NCBI GenBank assembly: GCA_902362975.1
Contig: CABIYO010000015.1
Coordinates: 1-54,585 of the forward strand
Reading direction: 5' to 3'
DNA: 54,585 nucleotides
From: Caryophanales bacterium
GTDB taxonomy: Bacteria > Bacillota > Bacilli > Exiguobacteriales > Exiguobacteriaceae
Under the pieces are notes generated by a model. The model saw only the letters and a list, made by a program, of their open reading frames with translations, was not told the origin of the DNA and searched no databases. The translations under genes were made by a program, and so were the position numbers. Shown piece after piece: positions 50,324 through 54,585 of this stretch (position 1 is the first letter of the stretch; each line of letters starts with the position of its first letter).

Positions 50324-53300
50324 ATGCAGAAAATCACGTCCTTCTCCGTCAACAACAAGTTTGCGGTTTGGTTGATGACAATCATCTTGACGGCCGCCGG
50401 TCTTTTCGCCGGTCTGACGATGAAGCTCGAGACGTTACCGGACATTACGACTCCGACCGTCTCGGTCACAACCATTTATCCAGGTGCATCTCCTGAGCAA
50501 GTGCTCGAAGAAGTCAGCACCGTGTTAGAAGATCGCCTTCAGAATTTAAATGGTGTGGAACAAGTTCGTTCTTCATCGTTCCAAAACGCTTCAAACATCC
50601 AAATCGATTACGATTTCGGTACCGATATGGATGAAGCGGAACAGCAGGTCAAAGATGCGTTAAGTAACGTCGAATTGCCCGAATCGGCACAAGACCCTCA
50701 AGTGTCGCGCCTCAGCTTCGACGCTTTCCCGGTCGTCGTAGCTGCCATCTCGGATGAAAGCCTGGATTTGGCCGAATTGACGAAACTCGTCGAGGAAGAA
50801 GTACAACCTGCCCTTGAAGGGGTAGAAGGCGTACAAACTGTCCAAATTGCCGGACAAGAGATTCGCCGCGTCGAGCTTCAATTCGACCAAGATGCGCTCG
50901 CTGAGTACAATTTGACAGAAGACACGGTCAAACAATTGATTCAAGCGAATGATGCTCGGATTGCGCTCGGGTTATATGAATTAGGTGATACGGAGCAAGC
51001 GGTCGTCATCGACGGCAAGTCGGAGACGCTCGAAGCGTTCCGCAACCTTCAAATCCCGTATTCACCAGCACAATCAACGCCGACGACACCGTCTGCCCCG
51101 ACTGAATTGCCACCTGGTCAAACGCCAGACGTGCCGACAGAGGTCCCGACAGAAACAACATCGGCATTACCACCGAACGTTCCAACGACGATTCCGACTG
51201 TTGCGTTGAGTGAACTTGCGACAATCGAGGACAAAGGAATCGAAGAATCGATTTCTCGCTCGAACGGTGAACGTTCAATCGGCGTACAAGTGACGAAGAC
51301 ACAAGATGCGAACACGGTCGATGTCGTCAACGCCGTCAAAGAAGTATTAAATGACTTCGAAGCTGAAAACGATACGGCGAATGTATCGATTACACTCGAC
51401 CAAGGACAACCGATTGAAGAGTCGGTCGAGACGATGTTATCGAAAGCATTGCTCGGTGGCTTATTCGCCATCCTCATCATCTTGGTGTTCTTACGTAACT
51501 TCCGATCGACGATCATCGCCGTCATCTCGATCCCGTTGTCGCTTCTCATGGCACTCATCGTGCTGAAGCAATTGGACATCACGTTGAACATCATGACGCT
51601 CGGTGCGATGACCGTTGCGATTGGCCGCGTCGTCGATGACTCCATCGTCGTCATCGAGAACATTTACCGTCGCCTCACACGGTCGAACGAACCACTTCGC
51701 GGTAAAGAATTGATTATCGCGGCAACAAAAGAAGTATTCATCCCGATCGCCTCGTCGACAATCGTCACGATTGCGGTATTCTTACCACTCGGATTTGTCA
51801 CAGGATTTGTCGGTGAATTGTTCTTGCCGTTCGCATTGACGGTCGTCTTCGCATTACTCGCTTCGTTCCTCGTGGCGATCACGGTCGTACCAATGATGGC
51901 CGACTCGTTCTTTAAGAACCGAGATAAGTTGAAGCCAGAAGAAGGTCCAGGCAAACTCGCCGAATGGTATCGTGGCGTCTTGAACTGGTCATTGAACCAT
52001 AAACTCATCGTCTTCGGGCTTGCGACTGCCCTATTGATTGGTAGCTTTGCCCTTGTCCCAGCAATCGGGGTCAACTTCTTGAATCAGGATTCGGAGAAGA
52101 CGTTGTTCGTCACGTTTGATCCAGAACCAGGTCAAACACTTGAAGATTCGATTGCCGCAGCAGAAGTGGCCGAAGAATACTTCATGGAAGAACAACCGAA
52201 CGCAACGGATGTTCAGTTCACGGTCGGTGGAGAGAACCCGCTGAACCCCGGAAACAACAAACAAGGAATCTTTATCGTCCAGTATGATCCGGATACGGAA
52301 AACTTCGCGGATGTGAAGTTAGCTGATATCGAGAAGTTGAACGAACTCGCCTCAAATGGGGAGTGGAAAGAACAAGACTTCTCCGGTGGCGCAACGAGCG
52401 GTGTCACATACAACGTCTATGCCAACTCGCTTGAAGATTTAGAAGCCGTCGTGCCGACTTTCATCGAGACGATTGAAGAGGAAACGGATTATGTCCGTCA
52501 AGCGACTTCTGACTTACGTGAGTCCTATGTACAATACACGTTCAACGTCGACCAACAGGCCGCTGCAGAAGCCGGTGTCTCGGCGGGACAAATCGCGCAA
52601 GTCATCAGCCAATTCCAAGCACCAGAAAGCCCACTTACGAGTGTCACAGTGGATGACAAACAGTTAGACGTCGTCATCCCGAACGAGCAAGTGACATATG
52701 ACAGTGTCGATGACCTGCAAGCACAAGAAATCACGACACCGTTCGGTCCACGCCCGATTTCAGACTTCATTGAAATCGAAGAAGGCACAACACCGGACAC
52801 ACTCGTCGAGCGCGACGGAAAACTGTTCGCACAAGTGAATGTCGAACTCAGCACGGATAAAGCGACAGAAGCGTCTGCTGCGATTGAAGAACGCGTTTCA
52901 GAGATTGAGCTTCCGTCTGGCGTATCGTATGATGTCGGCGGTGTAACGGAACAGATTCAAGAATCGTTCACACAGCTCGGTCTTGCGATGCTCGCCGCAA
53001 TCGCCATCGTCTACTTGGTTCTCGTCATCACATTCGGAGGGGCACTCACACCATTCGTCGTGTTGTTCTCACTCCCGTATGCGATTATCGGGGGACTTAT
53101 CGCCCTCCTCATCACGGGTGAAACGATTTCGGTTTCTGCCTTGATCGGGGCACTCATGTTGATCGGGATTGTCGTCACGAACGCCATCGTTTTGATTGAC
53201 CGCGTCATTCATAAAGAAGAAGCTGGTTTATCAACACGCGAAGCGTTACTTGAAGCAGCAGGCACACGCCTTCGCCCAATCTTGATGACCGCACTCGCGA

Positions 53301-53473
53301 CAATCGGTGCACTTGCACCACTCGCACTCGGTCTCGAGGGTGGGGCACTCATCTCGAAAGGTCTCGGCGTCACCGTGATCGGCGGACTCACAAGTTCGAC
53401 GCTTCTCACGTTGCTCATCGTACCGATCGTCTATGAGTTCTTCGCACGATTCCGTAAGAAACAACAAGCGTAA
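50324..53473 (+). CDS. swrC: RND-family efflux pump, SwrC (YerP)-like
   Basis: A 1049-residue HAE1-type RND transporter with 12 helices and two large extracellular loops. Helix 4 carries the proton-relay pair in GRVVDDSIVVIENIYRR, and the second half has GIVVTNAIVLIDRVIHKE. Gram-positive members such as B. subtilis SwrC export surfactin and other amphiphiles or biocides. A Pro/Thr-rich linker of about 48 residues (near 246-294, e.g. STPTTPSAPTELPPGQ) is inserted in the first loop, in a place where Gram-negative AcrB has none. AGAGGAG lies 12 bases before the ATG. Ends at a strong terminator. Confidence 0.92.
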   Translation: MQKITSFSVNNKFAVWLMTIILTAAGLFAGLTMKLETLPDITTPTVSVTTIYPGASPEQVLEEVSTVLEDRLQNLNGVEQVRSSSFQNASNIQIDYDFGTDMDEAEQQVKDALSNVELPESAQDPQVSRLSFDAFPVVVAAISDESLDLAELTKLVEEEVQPALEGVEGVQTVQIAGQEIRRVELQFDQDALAEYNLTEDTVKQLIQANDARIALGLYELGDTEQAVVIDGKSETLEAFRNLQIPYSPAQSTPTTPSAPTELPPGQTPDVPTEVPTETTSALPPNVPTTIPTVALSELATIEDKGIEESISRSNGERSIGVQVTKTQDANTVDVVNAVKEVLNDFEAENDTANVSITLDQGQPIEESVETMLSKALLGGLFAILIILVFLRNFRSTIIAVISIPLSLLMALIVLKQLDITLNIMTLGAMTVAIGRVVDDSIVVIENIYRRLTRSNEPLRGKELIIAATKEVFIPIASSTIVTIAVFLPLGFVTGFVGELFLPFALTVVFALLASFLVAITVVPMMADSFFKNRDKLKPEEGPGKLAEWYRGVLNWSLNHKLIVFGLATALLIGSFALVPAIGVNFLNQDSEKTLFVTFDPEPGQTLEDSIAAAEVAEEYFMEEQPNATDVQFTVGGENPLNPGNNKQGIFIVQYDPDTENFADVKLADIEKLNELASNGEWKEQDFSGGATSGVTYNVYANSLEDLEAVVPTFIETIEEETDYVRQATSDLRESYVQYTFNVDQQAAAEAGVSAGQIAQVISQFQAPESPLTSVTVDDKQLDVVIPNEQVTYDSVDDLQAQEITTPFGPRPISDFIEIEEGTTPDTLVERDGKLFAQVNVELSTDKATEASAAIEERVSEIELPSGVSYDVGGVTEQIQESFTQLGLAMLAAIAIVYLVLVITFGGALTPFVVLFSLPYAIIGGLIALLITGETISVSALIGALMLIGIVVTNAIVLIDRVIHKEEAGLSTREALLEAAGTRLRPILMTALATIGALAPLALGLEGGALISKGLGVTVIGGLTSSTLLTLLIVPIVYEFFARFRKKQQA

Positions 53474-53474
53474 A

Positions 53475-53517
53475 CAAAAGAGAGAGTTGACTTTAACTAG
53501 TCGACTCTCTCTTTTTT
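53475..53517 (+). terminator. Terminator of swrC
   Basis: A 16-base stem, AAAAGAGAGAGTTGAC/GTCGACTCTCTCTTTT, followed by TT, right after the stop. It also serves the DUF1963 fragment reading the other way. Confidence 0.88.
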
Positions 53518-53521
53518 GCGC

Positions 53522-53668
53522 TCAATGACATTGTAGGATTGCTTGTACCTCTTCAAATCGTTTGGCTCGGAGCGCATCTTTCGGAATCACAAAGTAGAGG
53601 ATTCCACCATCTCCAAACATAATATCCAATTTATTAGAATGGTCTACTTGCAGGAGAAGAAACGGATC
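53522..53668 (-). pseudogene. C-terminal fragment of a DUF1963 (YwqG-like) protein, cut by IS
   Basis: Reading leftward from the element boundary, 48 codons encode DPFLLLQVDHSNKLDIMFGD, then GGILYFVIPKDALRAKRFEE and a short end VQAILQCH with stop. This is the characteristic tail of YwqG/DUF1963 proteins. The frame opens exactly at the right end of the IS605-type element at 53669, so the element sits in this gene. The N-terminal part should lie on the far side, outside the window. Confidence 0.8.
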
Positions 53669-53790
53669 GGTGAACTACTCGCCACTTATTTGCTTCACAA
53701 ATTGAAGTGGGAGCTTCTTGGGAAGACCATGCTTTTACTAGCCACGATTGTTTACCAAGCTCACCGGGCAGTCCCTGCCCTGAATGGTTG
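53669..53790 (-). ncRNA. Right-end guide-RNA scaffold of copy B
   Basis: This 122-base region between the tnpB stop and the element end is nearly the same as 40079-40200. Its guide would be read from 53668 leftward, beginning GATCCGTTTCTTCTCCTGCA, which is DUF1963 coding sequence. Function assigned by family knowledge. Confidence 0.6.
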
Positions 53791-54585
53791 TCAGTCGGCC
53801 AACATCAATAGGTTGAGGCTTGCGTTGATGTCACGGTCATGGTGCGCGCCACAGGCACACGTCCATTCACGGACACCCATCGTCTTCTTCTGACCTTTCT
53901 CGCCGCAAGAAGAACAGATCTGCGTCGATGCGAACCAGGGGTCTGCCTTGATGAGCGTCCGTCCGTAGAAGGTACATTTGTATTCCAACTGTCGGACGAA
54001 CTCGTACCAGCTGACATCCCCGATGGATTTCGCTACCTTGTGGTTCTTCATCATGTCCTTCGATGTCAATGTCTCCACGACGATGACTTGGTTCTCGTCA
54101 ACGATCCGTCTCGACAGCTTGTGAAGGAAGTCCTGGCGTTGGTTGGCGATCTTTTCGTGTTTCTTGGCCAAAAGTAACGTGGCTTTTTCACGATTCTTGC
54201 TTCCGATCTTCTTTCGTGACAGCGCGCGCTGCGCCTTCTTGACCTTTTCTTCGGACTTACGAAGGAAACGTGGGTTGTCGATCTTCTCCGAGACCATCGC
54301 GTCGTTCGTCATGACGGCGAAGTGCTCCAAACCGAGATCGATCCCGACCTTGTTCTCGGCTGGGATCCATGGTTCATCGTCCTGTTCGACGAGGAGGGAG
54401 ACAAAAAACTTGCCCGTCCTCGTCATCGAAACCGTCGCCGACTTCATGATTCCCTCGAATGGACGATGTTGCTCGAACTTCACGAAGCCGATTTTAGGAA
54501 GTCTCACTTTGCCGTTCTCGATGCGGATCGTGCCGTGCTGGTTGTTCGTCGTGTAGGAGGCGCGCGACCGTCGTCTCGATTTGAA
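53791..54585 (-). CDS. tnpB: TnpB of IS605-type element (copy B, 5' end outside window)
   Basis: At least 264 residues are visible, entering at the window edge with frame open (SYTTNNQHGTIRIENGKV, RLPKIGFVKF). RuvC Asp is in GIDLGLEHFAV, Glu in VIVVETLTSKDMM, the zinc finger in CSSCG...CACG and the last Asp block in HDRDINASLNLLMLAD. Nothing visible is broken, so it may be an active RNA-guided nuclease. About 85 percent identical by eye to the remaining part of copy A. From a different family branch than the IS607 TnpB at the left end. Confidence 0.9.
   Translation of the reverse strand, partial: FKSRRRSRASYTTNNQHGTIRIENGKVRLPKIGFVKFEQHRPFEGIMKSATVSMTRTGKFFVSLLVEQDDEPWIPAENKVGIDLGLEHFAVMTNDAMVSEKIDNPRFLRKSEEKVKKAQRALSRKKIGSKNREKATLLLAKKHEKIANQRQDFLHKLSRRIVDENQVIVVETLTSKDMMKNHKVAKSIGDVSWYEFVRQLEYKCTFYGRTLIKADPWFASTQICSSCGEKGQKKTMGVREWTCACGAHHDRDINASLNLLMLAD

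Larger units (their letters stand above)
53669..54585 (-). mobile_element. IS200/IS605-type (tnpB-only visible) element, copy B, runs off the window
   Basis: The element's right end is at 53669, where similarity to copy A stops and the DUF1963 reading frame begins. tnpB is open to the window edge, so the left end and any tnpA lie beyond 54585. Confidence 0.85.

Overview
The window looks like chromosomal DNA of a low-to-mid GC Gram-positive of the Bacillales, most likely Exiguobacterium or a close relative. This is judged from protein similarity to Bacillus subtilis genes (YfmM, CatE, LutABC, SwrC, Xpt/PbuX, QueCDEF), from strong GGAGG-type ribosome binding sites, and from cre, PurR, Fur and sigma-B type regulatory sites. 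No rRNA, tRNA or CRISPR array was seen. The host genes are mid-GC. The first 1.9 kb is clearly more AT-rich and is a mobile element.

Layout. 1-1942: IS607-family element (serine recombinase TnpA plus an intact-looking TnpB) bounded by a perfect 19-bp inverted repeat. 2.0-5.3 kb: MFS remnant, PfpI-type stress protein with a sigma-B-like promoter, 3-methyladenine glycosylase, NhaC antiporter. 5.4-7.7 kb: preQ1-riboswitch-like leader and queCDEF (queuosine precursor synthesis). 7.8-10.9 kb: DedA-like protein, DIP1984-like protein, membrane protein, acetyltransferase, TrmH. 11-13.6 kb: PTS sugar transporter preceded by three operators at exact 22-bp intervals, then a phosphatase/nuclease-fold protein. 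13.7-19.2 kb: hydrolase remnant, purine permease, and the guanine-riboswitch operon xpt-pbuX-SDR-RDD. 19.3-25 kb: YfmM ABC-F protein, DUF418 protein, Mn pyrophosphatase, a 44-aa stress-type ORF, HesB-like protein, LacI regulator with an unknown partner. 25-29.5 kb: PurR-boxed hypoxanthine/guanine permease and lutABC (lactate oxidation) behind a perfect cre site. 29.5-35.9 kb: PadR/DUF4097 pair, dead sensor kinase, glucose dehydrogenase, CBS/CorC membrane protein, 5'-3' exonuclease. 36-39.3 kb: CatE/CatR-like divergent pair, a cluster of four DnaA boxes, S66 peptidase, DUF3817, DoxX. 39.4-40.2 kb: truncated IS605-type TnpB with a conserved right-end scaffold. 40.3-45.9 kb: cold shock protein, beta-helix protein, flavodoxin, MalL with AraC regulator, secreted-protein remnant. 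45.9-49.6 kb: Fur-boxed ferric iron ABC transporter. 49.7-53.5 kb: TetR plus SwrC-like RND pump. 53.5-54.6 kb: second IS605-type TnpB sitting inside a DUF1963 gene.

Functional themes are purine salvage (guanine riboswitch, two NCS2 permeases plus a third transporter of that fold, PurR boxes), alpha-glucoside/lactate carbon use under catabolite control, thiol/redox stress, and general stress. At least six genes are broken or reduced to remnants. Three TnpB loci from two IS families lie in 54 kb. One is a truncated nuclease gene that still carries a well conserved right-end RNA scaffold, which could be an orphan guide RNA.
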